A stretch of DNA of 56,779 nt from Halorubrum rubrum (GCF_024494685.1 NZ_JANHDM010000017.1:1-56779); one strand, 5' to 3'; positions 1 to 8,610 are shown, counted from the stretch's first letter. A program made the numbers and translations. Notes: a model not told the origin generated them from the sequence alone.

Positions 1-181
1 TCTCCGCCGCGAAAACTACAGTTACCGCGTCGAACAACACGGTTTGAGAAATTCTGTCGAACGTGTCTTTAGAGAAGTACAACGACGAACCTCTTCGTTT
101 TCAAACTGTTTCAGCCATGTCGATCCATCGACCGCGGAAACGTGGTTGCAAGCCCACACCGTCTGGTGGAATCATGCTTAA
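1..181 (+). mobile_element. C-terminal end of an IS6-family-like transposase (cut by window start)
   Basis: Reading frame 2 is open from the first base to a TAA at 179-181 and gives 59 residues. It contains a block reading NSVERVFREVQRRTSSF, followed by SHVDPSTAETWLQ and a terminal VWWNHA. This resembles the C-terminal end of haloarchaeal IS6-type DDE transposases, where the last catalytic Glu sits in an (N)xVER(V)F(R/K)E(I/V) motif. The rest of the gene lies outside the window, so I cannot say whether it is intact. Codon use is AT-richer than in the neighbouring chromosomal genes, as expected of a mobile element. A terminal inverted repeat should lie just downstream (about 182-245), but its partner is not visible. 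Family assignment is from motif memory. Confidence 0.7.
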
Positions 182-245
182 GTTAACACGACGGGACTCC
201 GGACGAGGGGACTCCTCGTCGATCGCGTGGACGAAGCCCGCGCCG

Positions 246-307
246 GCGCGTGGCTCACCGCGTCGACAGCGCGTGGCTCACCGCGTCGACAGCGCGTGGC
301 TCACCGT
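246..307. repeat. 23-bp tandem repeat, about 2.7 copies
   Basis: Copies lie at 246-268 and 269-291, with a partial copy from 292 to about 307. The unit begins gcgcgtggctcaccg and the two full copies are identical. The block sits between the transposase tail and the TRIC gene. The TGA stop of the TRIC gene (complement of 301-303) falls in the third, partial copy. Confidence 0.9.
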
Positions 308-957
308 CCCGGCGGTTCCAGTTCGCCGGCCGCGGGAAGCTCCCAGCCGTAGGTGACGGCCGCGAGCCGCGTGGCGACCGTGACGGCCGCACAGAGGGCG
401 GCGGCGGTGCTTCCGGCGATCCCGACGGTCCCGGCCACGACGTAGGTCAGCCCGCCCAACACGGCACAGCTGGCGTAGAAGTCCTCGAAGAGGATGAACG
501 GCGCTCGGTCGAGCAGGAGGTCGGCGAACGCGCCGCCGCCCACCGCGTTGATCGTCGCGATCGCGACGACGCCGAACGCGGAGACGCCGGCGTCCGTGGC
601 GACGATCGCCCCCGTGGTGGCGAACGCGGCGAGCCCGATCGCGTCGGCGACGAGCGTGATCGGGTGGGTATCAGGCGCGGCGAGCACGACCCGCAACCCG
701 ATCGCCAGGGCGACGCCGAGTAACCCGAGCGCGATCTCGACCGGCGACTGGAGCGCCAGCGGCGTTCGCATCACGAGGAGGTCCCGCGTCGCCCCGCCGG
801 CGAACGCCATCGCCAGCCCGACGATCGTGATCCCGAACAGGTCGAACTCCTCGCGGATCGCCTTCGCCGACCCGACGAGCGCGAAGGCGACGAGCCCGAT
901 CGTGTTCATCACCGCGAAGGGGTCGCCGAACAGCGTGATGAGGAGCTCCCGGCTCAC
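301..957 (-). CDS. TRIC-type cation channel family protein (UPF0126/YicG-like)
   Basis: This 218-residue integral membrane protein has about seven hydrophobic segments. It carries two glycine-rich signatures typical of the prokaryotic TRIC/UPF0126 fold, GGATRD at residues 54-59 and a weaker GGGAFAD at 140-146, consistent with the internal repeat of three-helix units. Family members are trimeric monovalent-cation channels; the substrate here is inferred. The start is a GTG at 955-957 that begins at a plausible N-terminus before the first membrane helix. The gene ends inside the 23-bp repeat block, so the last residues of the protein abut repeated DNA. It stands alone, with no obvious operon partner. 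Confidence 0.85.
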   Translation of the reverse strand: MSRELLITLFGDPFAVMNTIGLVAFALVGSAKAIREEFDLFGITIVGLAMAFAGGATRDLLVMRTPLALQSPVEIALGLLGVALAIGLRVVLAAPDTHPITLVADAIGLAAFATTGAIVATDAGVSAFGVVAIATINAVGGGAFADLLLDRAPFILFEDFYASCAVLGGLTYVVAGTVGIAGSTAAALCAAVTVATRLAAVTYGWELPAAGELEPPGR

Positions 958-1105
958 TGGTTCGCCCTCCGCGGGCCGAACGGTTGAATCTGCCGTCAGC
1001 GGGTCCGGCGACCGGGACGTCCGTGCCGCCGTCGGAGCGGCGTTTCGCGGCGGCGTCGAACCGATCCACCACGGCCGGTCCGACGAGTCCGCCCCCGCGA
1101 GGCGA

Positions 1106-1399
1106 TCAACTTCCGATCGCGTTCACGTCCACCCGCGTCGGTATCGCGTCGACATCGAGCGAACGAGCGACGTACCAGAGAAGGGCCCCGATCGCGGGGA
1201 GAACGAACACGGTCGTCGTGAACGCCGCGGAGACGAGGTCACCCTGGGAGTAGTGTGCCTCGACGACGCGCGACCAGAACAGCACCCATCCGGCGAGTCC
1301 GACGCCGGCCGAGAGCGTTCTCGCCGCCCGGACGACGTGATCCGTGGCTGTCGACACGGTACTCCGAACCGGATCGACGGCGTTTCGAAGCTCCGACAT
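1106..1399 (-). CDS. small two-helix membrane protein, unknown function
   Basis: The 97-residue product has a polar N-terminus with charged residues and then two hydrophobic segments, at roughly residues 29-45 and 57-75. The second is followed by a short acidic tail. The ATG lies at the complement of 1397-1399. An AT-rich stretch with a TATA-like element lies 35-45 nt upstream (1430-1460). I recognise no family. Third-position GC bias and the membrane architecture support a real gene. The 148 bp between it and the TRIC gene holds nothing I can assign. Confidence 0.6.
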   Translation of the reverse strand: MSELRNAVDPVRSTVSTATDHVVRAARTLSAGVGLAGWVLFWSRVVEAHYSQGDLVSAAFTTTVFVLPAIGALLWYVARSLDVDAIPTRVDVNAIGS

Positions 1400-1483
1400 C
1401 GTCGCGAGAATGGAGGTTCGGGCCTTGTGAATGTTTGATAAATTTAAGTATATAAAATAAGAATAAGCTATTCAATAGATGAT

Positions 1484-1490
1484 AAAAACT
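1484..1490 (-). terminator. possible T-run terminator of the acyl-CoA ligase gene
   Basis: On the minus strand the sequence GTTTTTATC occurs about 105 nt after the ligase stop, at the edge of an AT-rich island (1435-1490). Archaeal terminators are T-runs, so this is a plausible transcript end. No experimental support. Confidence 0.3.
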
Positions 1491-1595
1491 TGCTCGCTGT
1501 CGGGTCGAACGGACTGAGATAGTGGATTTCTCGGTCGAGAAGCCCGAAAGCGGTGTATCGGAACGGCATGAGTACCGTTCGGCGACGTCGATCCC

Positions 1596-3632
1596 CTACT
1601 CTCCGGCGTAGATCATCTCGATCTCGTCGGCGAACCGGTCGAGGATGTTGCGACGCTTCTTTTTCATCGTCGGCGTGAGGAGATCGTTCTCCGCGGAGAA
1701 CTCCTCGGAGACCAGCCGAAACCGCTTGATCCGCTCGTAGGGCTCGAACGCCTCGTTCACCGCGTCGACCTCCGCCTGAAACCGCTCGCGGACGCGCTCG
1801 TCCCGACAGATCTCCCGTCGATCCGACGGGAGGTCGATCCCCTCGTCGTCGGCCCACGCCTCGATCGCCTCGAAGTCCGGAACGAGGAGCGCCGAGACGA
1901 ACTTGCGGCCGTCGCCGAGCACGACGCACTGCTCGACGAACCGGTTCGCGGCGAAGCGGTCCTCGATCGGGCCGGGCGCGACGTTCTTGCCGGTCGAGAG
2001 CACGAGCAGCTGTTTGGCCCGCTCGCGGAAGGCGACGTAACCGTCGGGGCGAAGCTGGACGATGTCGCCGGTGTGGAACCACGGCTCCTCGGGGTCGCCG
2101 TCGCGCTCGCCCGGCGGCGTGCCAGCCACGGTCGCGTCCGCGGAGAGCGCGTCGTGTGCGGAGAACGCCTCGCGGGTCGCGTCCGGACGGTTCCAGTACC
2201 CTCCCGTCACCTGCGGGCCCCGAACGAGCAGTTCCCCCACGTCGCCGGGGACGTCCGCGACCTCCTCGCCGACGACCCGGCCGTCGATCGCGATCTCGGT
2301 GTCGACGACCGGCGGCCCGATGGTGCCCACCTTCGGCTCCTCGGGGGGATTGACGCAGATCACCGGCGACGTCTCGGTGAGCCCGTACCCCTCGAGGATC
2401 GGCAGATCCATCGCGTGATACAGCGCGCACAGCTCCGCCGACAGCGACCCGCCGCCGGAGATGAAGAAGTCGACGTTCCCGCCGAGCGCCTCCCGCACCG
2501 ACGAGAAGACGAGTCGGTCGGCGAGCGCGCGCTTCACGTCGAGCAGCGGACCGGGGTCGTCGGTCGCGTGGTGTCGCCGCCCCACGTCGACGGCCCACTC
2601 GAAGATCCGCGCGGTCACCGGCGACTCCGACGCCCGATCGCGGATCGCGTCGTAGAGCTTCTCGTAGACCCGCGGGACGCTCGTCGTCGTCGTCGGCCGG
2701 ACGAGCCCGAAGTCCTCCCGGAGCGTGTCCGGGCTCTCCGCGTAGCCGACCGTCGCGCCCGCCGCGAACATCATGTAGTGGCCCGCGAGCCGCTCGAAGA
2801 CGTGCGCGAGCGGGAGAAACGAGAGGGTCGTCGAGCCCGCGTCGATCCCCGGTATCCCGGCGTCGCGGTCGGGCCGGTCCGCGAACCGCCGGTAGCACTG
2901 GTTCACGTTCGACCGGAAGTTCCCGTGGGTGAGCCGGACCCCCTTCGGCTTCCCGGTCGTCCCGGAGGTGTAGATGAGGCTCGCGAGGTCGTCGACGGCC
3001 GTCGAGTCGAGCCACGACTCGTACGTCTCCTCGTCGAACGCGTCCGCGCCGATCCCGTGGATCTCGCCGAGGGTGTAGACGTCGGCGGCGTCGATCTCGC
3101 CGGCGTCGTCACCGCCGCCGACCTCGTCCATCACCACGATCGCCTCCAGGTCGTGCGCGAGGTCGTCGCGGGCGTCGAGCACCTCCCCGAGGAGCGCGCG
3201 GTTCTCGACGACGACGACCGTCGCCTCGGGGTCCTCGAGCAGGTAGCGGACCTGCGAGGGCGACGAGGAGGCGTACACCGTCGTGACGACCGCGCCGGCC
3301 GCGAGCGCCGCGAAGTCGACCTGCGCCCACTCCATGCGGGTTCCGGCGTAGATCGCGAGCCGACCCCGTTCGTCGACGCCGACCTCGCGGAGCCCCGCCG
3401 CGAGGTTCCGGACGATCGACCGCATCCCCGCGTACGTGAGATCCGCGTAGCCGCCGGCGGGCGCGGGATCGAGGACGCCGGCGGCGACGAGCGACCGGTG
3501 GTACACCCCGCCCTTGTACCGCTGAGCGACGCGGTCGGCGTTGCGGGCGGCGGAGCGCTCGAACGTTCGAGGGAGGGTCTCGCGGGCGACCACCTCGTCC
3601 GCGAACCGCCGCTCGGCTTCCTGCCAACTCAT
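1596..3632 (-). CDS. long-chain acyl-CoA ligase (AMP-forming, FadD15-like)
   Basis: This 678-residue ANL-superfamily enzyme activates a carboxylic acid, probably a long-chain fatty acid, with ATP and CoA. The AMP-binding P-loop YTSGTTGKPKG is at about residues 221-231, and the YGLTETSP adenylation motif lies mid-protein. A C-terminal hinge and lid domain ends in TPTMKKKRRNIL. An open frame extends to a GTG at 3647, but I prefer the ATG at the complement of 3630-3632: a TATA-like element (minus-strand TTTATTATA, 3653-3661) lies 21-29 nt upstream of it, as expected for a leaderless haloarchaeal mRNA. Length fits the roughly 600-680 aa bacterial/archaeal long-chain group. Substrate specificity cannot be read from sequence. 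Confidence 0.92.
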   Translation of the reverse strand: MSWQEAERRFADEVVARETLPRTFERSAARNADRVAQRYKGGVYHRSLVAAGVLDPAPAGGYADLTYAGMRSIVRNLAAGLREVGVDERGRLAIYAGTRMEWAQVDFAALAAGAVVTTVYASSSPSQVRYLLEDPEATVVVVENRALLGEVLDARDDLAHDLEAIVVMDEVGGGDDAGEIDAADVYTLGEIHGIGADAFDEETYESWLDSTAVDDLASLIYTSGTTGKPKGVRLTHGNFRSNVNQCYRRFADRPDRDAGIPGIDAGSTTLSFLPLAHVFERLAGHYMMFAAGATVGYAESPDTLREDFGLVRPTTTTSVPRVYEKLYDAIRDRASESPVTARIFEWAVDVGRRHHATDDPGPLLDVKRALADRLVFSSVREALGGNVDFFISGGGSLSAELCALYHAMDLPILEGYGLTETSPVICVNPPEEPKVGTIGPPVVDTEIAIDGRVVGEEVADVPGDVGELLVRGPQVTGGYWNRPDATREAFSAHDALSADATVAGTPPGERDGDPEEPWFHTGDIVQLRPDGYVAFRERAKQLLVLSTGKNVAPGPIEDRFAANRFVEQCVVLGDGRKFVSALLVPDFEAIEAWADDEGIDLPSDRREICRDERVRERFQAEVDAVNEAFEPYERIKRFRLVSEEFSAENDLLTPTMKKKRRNILDRFADEIEMIYAGE

Positions 3633-3652
3633 ACCATCGAGACTCACGGGCG

Positions 3653-3661
3653 TATAATAAA
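3653..3661 (-). promoter_or_regulatory. TATA-like element of the acyl-CoA ligase gene
   Basis: Minus-strand TTTATTATA ends 21 nt before the ATG at 3632. This fits the usual haloarchaeal leaderless spacing and decides the start. Confidence 0.55.
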
Positions 3662-3751
3662 CGATCCGGTGGTTGTTCGTTTCTTTCGCTCGGACGGACC
3701 GCGCCGAAGCCTCTCCGAGGGTTTAATTCCCGGAGCGCGCGAGGGGGTCGT

Positions 3752-5659
3752 GTGGACCCCGATCGGATCCCCGCGGAGTTCCCGGCGCCGAGCTTCCGCG
3801 GCGCACAGGAGCGCGCGCTCGCGGACGTCCGGGACGCCTTCGCCGCCGGCAACGACGTGGTGTTGGTGCGAGCGCCGACCGGCAGCGGCAAGTCCCTGCT
3901 CGCGCGGGCCGTGACGGGCGCGGCCCGCGAGATCGCCGACGCGGCCCCGAGCGAGCCAACCGACGCCTACTACACCACCCCGCAGGTCTCCCAGCTCGAC
4001 GACGTCGCCGCGGACGACCTGCTCTCCGACCTGAAGGTGATCCGCGGGAAGTCGAACTACGACTGCGTCCTCCCCGGCGAGCACGACACGCCGGTCGACC
4101 GCGCGCCCTGCGTCCGCGAGCAGGGGTTCGACTGCTCGATCAAACACCGCTGTCCGTACTTCTCGGACCGGGCGATCGCCTCCGCCGGCCGCTTCGCCGC
4201 CATGACGCTCGCGTACTTCATGCGGACGGCTGGCTCCGAGACCTTCGGCAAACGCGACGTCGTCGTGATCGACGAGGCGCACGGGCTCGCGGAGTGGGCG
4301 GAGATGTACGCGACGATCGACCTCTCGCCCGAGCGCGTCCCCGTCTGGGACGACGTGGGCGTCCCGGACGTGGAGCGCGACGCCGGCGACGACGAGGACG
4401 CGCTCGACCGCACCGCCCGGTTCGTCGAGACGCTCCGCGGCGTCGCCAAGCGCGCGAAGGACGACCTGGTCGGGCGGCCCGAACTGAGCCGCGAGGAGGT
4501 CGCGAGACGCGACCGGCTCGGGGAGCTGATCTCCGAGCTCGGCTGGTTCCTCGAGGACTACCGCGACCCCGACTCGCCGACGACGTGGGTCGTCGACCAG
4601 CCCGACGGCGAGGGATCGGCGCTCGCTATCAAGCCGCTCGATCCCGCGCGCTACCTGAGACACACCGTCTGGGACCGCGGCGAGAAGTTCGCGCTGCTGT
4701 CGGCGACGATCCTCTCGAAGGAGGCGTTCTGTCGGGGCGTCGGGCTCGATCCCGCGAACGTGGCCCTCGTCGACGTCGAGCACACGTTCCCCCTCTCGAA
4801 CCGCCCGCTGTACGACGCGACGCAGGGGTCGATGACCTACGAACGTCGCGACGAGACGGTGCCGAAGATCGCCCGACTGATCGTCCGGCTGATGGCCGAG
4901 CATCCGGACGAGAAGGGGCTTATCCACGCGCACTCCTACGACATCGCGGGGCGGCTCGTCGAGCGGTTGGGCGAGTTCGGCGTGGCCGCGCGCGTCCGGA
5001 GACACACCCGAGCGAATCGCGACGCCGAACTGGAGGCGTGGAAGGCGAGTTCGGACCCCGAGGTGTTCGTCTCCGTGAAGATGGAGGAGGCGCTCGACCT
5101 GGAGGGCGACCTCTGCCGCTGGCAGGTGGTGTGTAAAGCGCCCTACCGGAACACCAACGACTCGCGGGTCGCCCGGCGGCTGGCCGACGGCCAGTGGGCG
5201 TGGTACCATCGAACCGCGCTGCGCACCGTGATACAGGCGTGCGGCCGCGTCGTCCGCGCGCCCGACGACTACGGGGCGACGTACCTCGCGGACGACTCGC
5301 TCCTCGACCTGTTCGACCGGGCGGCGGCGGACACCCCGCCGTGGTTCCGCGACCAGATCGACGCGATGACGACTCCCGACCTCCCCGCGTTCGACCCGTC
5401 GGCCGCGCTCGCCGGGATCGACGCCGACCCGTCGGGCCCCGGTCGCGCCGGCCGCCGGCGGGGGCGGTCGCGGTCCACGTCGTCCGGGCGGTCGGCGGGA
5501 GCGGACGGTGGGGCGACGGGCGGCTCCGGGACGAGAGGGCGGTCGGGATCGACCTCGACGGCTCACGCCGACGACGGCGAACCCACGCGGACCCGGTCGG
5601 AGGCCGACGCGGAGCGGCGGAAGGACCATCCGCTCTCCGACGTCTGGGGCGACGGCTAG
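3752..5659 (+). CDS. XPD/DinG-family Fe-S DNA helicase
   Basis: The 635-residue superfamily 2 helicase has Walker A APTGSGKS at 41-48 and a DEAH box at 174-177. Four cysteines (105, 120, 128, 134) lie between them in the position of the 4Fe-4S cluster of XPD, FancJ and DinG. The C-terminal helicase half ends with a QACGRVVR motif VI-like block. Such enzymes unwind DNA 5' to 3' in repair or replication. The last 95 or so residues are low-complexity, rich in Gly, Arg, Ser and Asp, and probably disordered. The start is a GTG at 3752, because no ATG lies between the upstream stop and the helicase domain. It is divergent from the acyl-CoA ligase gene. Confidence 0.9.
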   Translation: MDPDRIPAEFPAPSFRGAQERALADVRDAFAAGNDVVLVRAPTGSGKSLLARAVTGAAREIADAAPSEPTDAYYTTPQVSQLDDVAADDLLSDLKVIRGKSNYDCVLPGEHDTPVDRAPCVREQGFDCSIKHRCPYFSDRAIASAGRFAAMTLAYFMRTAGSETFGKRDVVVIDEAHGLAEWAEMYATIDLSPERVPVWDDVGVPDVERDAGDDEDALDRTARFVETLRGVAKRAKDDLVGRPELSREEVARRDRLGELISELGWFLEDYRDPDSPTTWVVDQPDGEGSALAIKPLDPARYLRHTVWDRGEKFALLSATILSKEAFCRGVGLDPANVALVDVEHTFPLSNRPLYDATQGSMTYERRDETVPKIARLIVRLMAEHPDEKGLIHAHSYDIAGRLVERLGEFGVAARVRRHTRANRDAELEAWKASSDPEVFVSVKMEEALDLEGDLCRWQVVCKAPYRNTNDSRVARRLADGQWAWYHRTALRTVIQACGRVVRAPDDYGATYLADDSLLDLFDRAAADTPPWFRDQIDAMTTPDLPAFDPSAALAGIDADPSGPGRAGRRRGRSRSTSSGRSAGADGGATGGSGTRGRSGSTSTAHADDGEPTRTRSEADAERRKDHPLSDVWGDG

Positions 5660-5710
5660 CGACCCGCCTGGAGGGGGATCCCTCCGGTCCCGCGCGGCGG
5701 CCGAACCGAC

Positions 5711-5794
5711 CTACAGGAAGCTGATCCCCCAGGCGACCATGGAGCTCACCATGAGGAACGCGAAGAACAGCGCGAAGGCCTGCTGTCTGTCCAT
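5711..5794 (-). CDS. 27-residue single-helix membrane microprotein
   Basis: The minus strand encodes ATG to TAG with the product MDRQQAFALFFAFLMVSSMV and then AWGISFL. A short charged N-terminus is followed by one hydrophobic helix that takes up the rest of the protein. A TATA-like AATTATC (minus strand, 5818-5825) lies about 27 nt upstream of the ATG, as expected for a leaderless transcript. Function unknown. The correct promoter spacing, a clean membrane-helix composition and third-position GC bias argue for a real gene rather than chance. It is convergent with the helicase gene, whose stop is 52 nt away. Confidence 0.6.
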   Translation of the reverse strand: MDRQQAFALFFAFLMVSSMVAWGISFL

Positions 5795-5942
5795 GGCCCG
5801 TCTCGACGGTAGAGCCCGATAATTCCTTCGGGTATTCCCCGACTCGGACGCCGTGTGATGAAGTTTCATTATATATCTCGCGACGGTCGCCGCGATACAT
5901 TATATCATATAAGGTGTATCATGGTCCTGAATGAATTAGTAA

Positions 5943-5951
5943 GCTTCATAA
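5943..5951 (+). promoter_or_regulatory. TATA-like promoter of the small HTH protein
   Basis: The sequence cttcataaa lies 24-32 nt before the ATG at 5975. It supports that ATG over the in-frame upstream starts at 5855 and 5921. Confidence 0.5.
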
Positions 5952-5974
5952 ACGTTCACGCAGGATACGTGGGT

Positions 5975-6166
5975 ATGGCAACGAACGCGCTGTCGAGTGC
6001 GCTGACCCTGTACGGTGCGCGAACGCTGACGCTGGAGCAGGCGGCGACGCAGGCGGGCGTCAGCGAGGCCGAGTTCATCCGACAGCTGGAACGGCGCGGC
6101 ATCGAGGTAACCGAGGCCGAGCGCTCGGCAGCGGCCGGGAGCGACCACACCGCCCGCGCGGACTGA
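5975..6166 (+). CDS. small helix-turn-helix-like protein (haloarchaeal, unknown target)
   Basis: The 63-residue protein carries an LTLEQAATQAGVSEAEFI segment at about residues 18-36 that fits a helix-turn-helix, followed by LERRGIEV and a short acidic tail. It resembles short haloarchaeal proteins predicted to bind DNA or partner proteins (possibly the family called DUF7317; recalled, not checked). The ATG at 5975 is chosen because of the TATA-like box 27 nt upstream. Upstream in-frame Met codons add residues unlike the rest and lie in AT-rich promoter DNA. The gene stands alone, with a GC-rich noncoding stretch on its 3' side. Confidence 0.65.
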   Translation: MATNALSSALTLYGARTLTLEQAATQAGVSEAEFIRQLERRGIEVTEAERSAAAGSDHTARAD

Positions 6167-6346
6167 TCGGAGTCCCGAACCGGAACCGGTCCGACGGAGA
6201 CCTCCACGCCGACCCGCGTTCATCCCCCGCTTTTCACGGCTCCCGCACTCGCGAGTAGCGCCCCGAACGCCCCGCACGTCCGTTCCACGACCGTCGCGCT
6301 CGACGGCGTCCCCGCGATTCCCGATCGTTCCCGGCACCGATCCCGA

Positions 6347-7453
6347 CTACTCGCGCGGGACGAGGTGGACGTCCTCACCGTGTTTGAACGCCAACACCTC
6401 GTCGGCGTCGTCGTCGACGAACGCGGGGTTCGGAACCGTCCGCGCCTCGTACGTCTCCGGGTCGAGCACCTGGATCGCGCGGTCGTCCTCGACGGTCACC
6501 ACGGTGGTCTCCGTCGCGTCGCTCCGCGTTCCGAGCCGGGTCGCAGCCGGCGTCTCCCCCTCGTCGAACGCCGACGCGTACTCGTCGCCGCTGGCGAGCC
6601 GAACCCCCTGGATCCGGCCGGAGACGCCGGTGACGAGCACCGGGCCGTCGCCGTCCTCGGGATCGAGGATCTCCCCTTCCGCGTAGCGAGGGAGCCGTAC
6701 CGCGAACGTCACCCGGTACACCTCGTTGCCGTCGCCGTCCTCGGTGACGAGCGTCGGGTACGACTGGAAGCTCCCCCCCAGCTCCTCCGTGATCCGCGTC
6801 GCGACGTTCTGGGCGAGCCGGTTCGAGGAGAGCTTCACGTCGGGGCCGTCGTCGGTCTCGTTCACCTCCGTGATGAACGCCTCCCGGTCGCCCTTCGCCT
6901 CCTGGTCGGCGACGTACGACTCCGCGATCTCGAGCGCCTCGGCGCGCTCCGCGGCGGTCAACTCGCGGTCGTCCGCGCGGACCTGAACGACCCCGGCGTA
7001 GTAGCCGCCGGCGATCCGGCCGCATCGGTCGCAGGTGCCCCGCGACACCTTCACCGGGACCGTGACGTCCGCGGAGCGGAGCGTCCCGCGGACGACGCCC
7101 GAGAAGCGGCAGTGCATCCGGACCGTGTTCTCGTCGACCTGTTCGGGCTCGACGCCCCAGTCGACGTCCTCGGCCGCGACGTGGACGCCGAGCGCCTCGG
7201 CCACCTCCTCGACCGCGACGTCGGTGTAGTCGCGCGCGCCCACGTCCCGCCAGGACTCCCCGCGTCGGACCGCCCCGCAGCCGGAACAGACGAGCACCTC
7301 GATCCGGTCGGGCGCGTCCACGAGCTCGAAGTCCTCGAAGTAGCAGTCGTCACACAACAGCGCGTCCCGTCCCGCCGGATCGCCGGGCAAGGGGTCGCGA
7401 CGCTCGGGGACGGCGTCGCCACACCGAGGACAGAACTCCCGCGACTCGCTCAT
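6347..7453 (-). CDS. nmd3: NMD3-like ribosome-associated zinc protein
   Basis: The 368-residue protein has the N-terminal zinc-binding pairs of archaeal/eukaryotic NMD3: C8/C11, C34/C37, C56/C59 and C141/C144. The conserved CDRCGRIAGGYY segment follows, and then beta-rich L1- and eIF5A-binding-like domains. In eukaryotes NMD3 is the 60S export adaptor. The archaeal protein is presumed to act in late large-subunit maturation or quality control; that role is inferred. The ATG is at the complement of 7451-7453, and the gene is divergent from the PDCD5-like gene with 122 bp between. Length is typical for haloarchaea. Confidence 0.9.
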   Translation of the reverse strand: MSESREFCPRCGDAVPERRDPLPGDPAGRDALLCDDCYFEDFELVDAPDRIEVLVCSGCGAVRRGESWRDVGARDYTDVAVEEVAEALGVHVAAEDVDWGVEPEQVDENTVRMHCRFSGVVRGTLRSADVTVPVKVSRGTCDRCGRIAGGYYAGVVQVRADDRELTAAERAEALEIAESYVADQEAKGDREAFITEVNETDDGPDVKLSSNRLAQNVATRITEELGGSFQSYPTLVTEDGDGNEVYRVTFAVRLPRYAEGEILDPEDGDGPVLVTGVSGRIQGVRLASGDEYASAFDEGETPAATRLGTRSDATETTVVTVEDDRAIQVLDPETYEARTVPNPAFVDDDADEVLAFKHGEDVHLVPRE

Positions 7454-7575
7454 GACCGCGGATACGTCGGTGAGCCGTTTAAGCGGCCCGAAGCGTCCCC
7501 CGAGGGACGCCGTGTGCGTCGAGACGCGGTCGATCCTCCGAAATCGTTTTTCGCCCGGACCGAGAAGGCACGGAC

Positions 7576-7929
7576 ATGAGCGGTAACCCCGACGACGAAC
7601 GGCTCGAGGAACTGCGCGAAAAGAAGATGCAGGAGCTTCAGGACCGAGCCGGCGAGGACGGCGGCGACGCCGAGGCCCAACAGGAGGCCCAACAGCGCGC
7701 GGAGGCCCAACAGGAGGCAGTGCTCAAACAGTACCTGACCGACGGCGCGCGCCAGCGACTCAACGCGGTCGAGATGTCGAAACCGGAGTTCGCGAAGAAG
7801 GTCAAACAGCAGGTCGCCTCGCTGGCACAGAGCGGTCGCGTTCAGGGACGCATCGACGAAGAGCAGATGCGCGACCTGCTCAAGGAGCTCCAACCCGAAC
7901 AGAAGAGCTTCGACATCCGGCGGCGGTAG
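7576..7929 (+). CDS. PDCD5-like DNA-binding protein
   Basis: The 117-residue helical protein begins with an acidic, Glu/Gln-rich helix containing a repeated [17 protein letters not shown] stretch. The PDCD5/TFAR19 core follows ([20 protein letters not shown], then [20 protein letters not shown]), ending in a basic tail. Archaeal homologues bind double-stranded DNA; the cellular role is not settled. It starts at the ATG at 7576. Its stop TAG (7927-7929) abuts the ATG of the PP-loop gene with no spacer, so the two are surely co-transcribed and probably translationally coupled. Confidence 0.92.
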   Translation: MSGNPDDERLEELREKKMQELQDRAGEDGGDAEAQQEAQQRAEAQQEAVLKQYLTDGARQRLNAVEMSKPEFAKKVKQQVASLAQSGRVQGRIDEEQMRDLLKELQPEQKSFDIRRR

Positions 7930-8523
7930 ATGGATCTCGCGCTCCTGTACAGCGGGGGAAAGGACTCCTCGCTCGCCGCCGCCCTGCTCGATCGCTTCTA
8001 CGACGTTCGGTGCGTGACCGGGAGCTTCGGGCTCACCAACGACTGGGAGCACGCGGAGCGTGCGGCCGCGGAGATCGGCTTCCCGTTCGAGCGGATCGAG
8101 CTGGACCGCGCCGTCGCCGAGGAGGCGGCGGAGCGCATGATCGCCGACGGCTACCCCCGAAACGGGATCCAGCGAGTCCACGAACACGCCTTGGAGACCA
8201 TCGCCGAGCGCGACGTCGACGCGATCGCCGACGGGAGCCGCCGGGACGACCGGGTGCCGACGGTCTCGCGCGCGCAGGCACAGAGCCTCGAGGACCGCCA
8301 CGGCGTCGACTACATCTCGCCGCTCTCGGGGTTCGGCCGGCACGCGGTCGACCGCCTCGTGGAGGCGACCTTCGAGGTCGAACAGGGGCCGAGCGAGCAG
8401 GTCCCGAAGGCGGACTACGAGGACGAGCTGCGGGCGCTCATCGCCGAGGAGCACGGCGAGGAGACCGTCACCGACGTGTTCCCGGACCACGACCAGACGT
8501 ACGTCCGCGGACGGAACGACTGA
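7930..8523 (+). CDS. PP-loop ATP-pyrophosphatase family protein
   Basis: The 197-residue protein has a canonical SGGKDS PP-loop at residues 8-13 and a second motif DGSRRDDRVP near residue 97. That layout belongs to N-type ATP pyrophosphatases, which adenylate a substrate before amide or thio transfer (asparagine synthase, tRNA thiolation and diphthine-amide ligase relatives). It is too short for a full diphthine-ammonia ligase, and there are no CxxC pairs as in TtuA/Ncs6, so the substrate is unknown. It begins immediately at the PDCD5-like stop codon. The linkage with a translation- or DNA-associated gene may hint at RNA modification, which is inference. Confidence 0.8.
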   Translation: MDLALLYSGGKDSSLAAALLDRFYDVRCVTGSFGLTNDWEHAERAAAEIGFPFERIELDRAVAEEAAERMIADGYPRNGIQRVHEHALETIAERDVDAIADGSRRDDRVPTVSRAQAQSLEDRHGVDYISPLSGFGRHAVDRLVEATFEVEQGPSEQVPKADYEDELRALIAEEHGEETVTDVFPDHDQTYVRGRND

Positions 8524-8610
8524 GCGGGACGATCGATCGGCCGAGGGGCCGACTCGTCGCGGACGAAACGAGCCGGAACGGCTTTCGGTCCGGGGCGGTT
8601 ACGTGGGAAC

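Noticed and set aside
246..307. Possible CRISPR-like repeat
   Set aside because: The repeats are directly adjacent with no spacers, and no cas genes are present. The same holds for the 42-bp repeats at 31485-31610.
63..356. Plus-strand ORF overlapping the transposase tail and the tandem repeats
   Set aside because: It is out of frame with the transposase tail, and its sequence has no family character; it reads through the repeats.
1468..1569. 33-codon minus-strand ORF downstream of the acyl-CoA ligase gene (start complement of 1567-1569)
   Set aside because: Its codon use drifts to AT-rich codons at the end, it covers the likely transcript terminator, and no promoter or family resemblance was seen. 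Possible but not supported.
2073..3914. Large open frame on the plus strand opposite the acyl-CoA ligase gene, and similar long Arg/Pro-rich frames elsewhere
   Set aside because: These are shadows caused by very high GC. They give Arg/Pro-rich translations without domain motifs and overlap genes with clear families.
5855..5974. Upstream starts for the small HTH protein
   Set aside because: They lie in AT-rich promoter DNA, and the TATA-like box fits the ATG at 5975.
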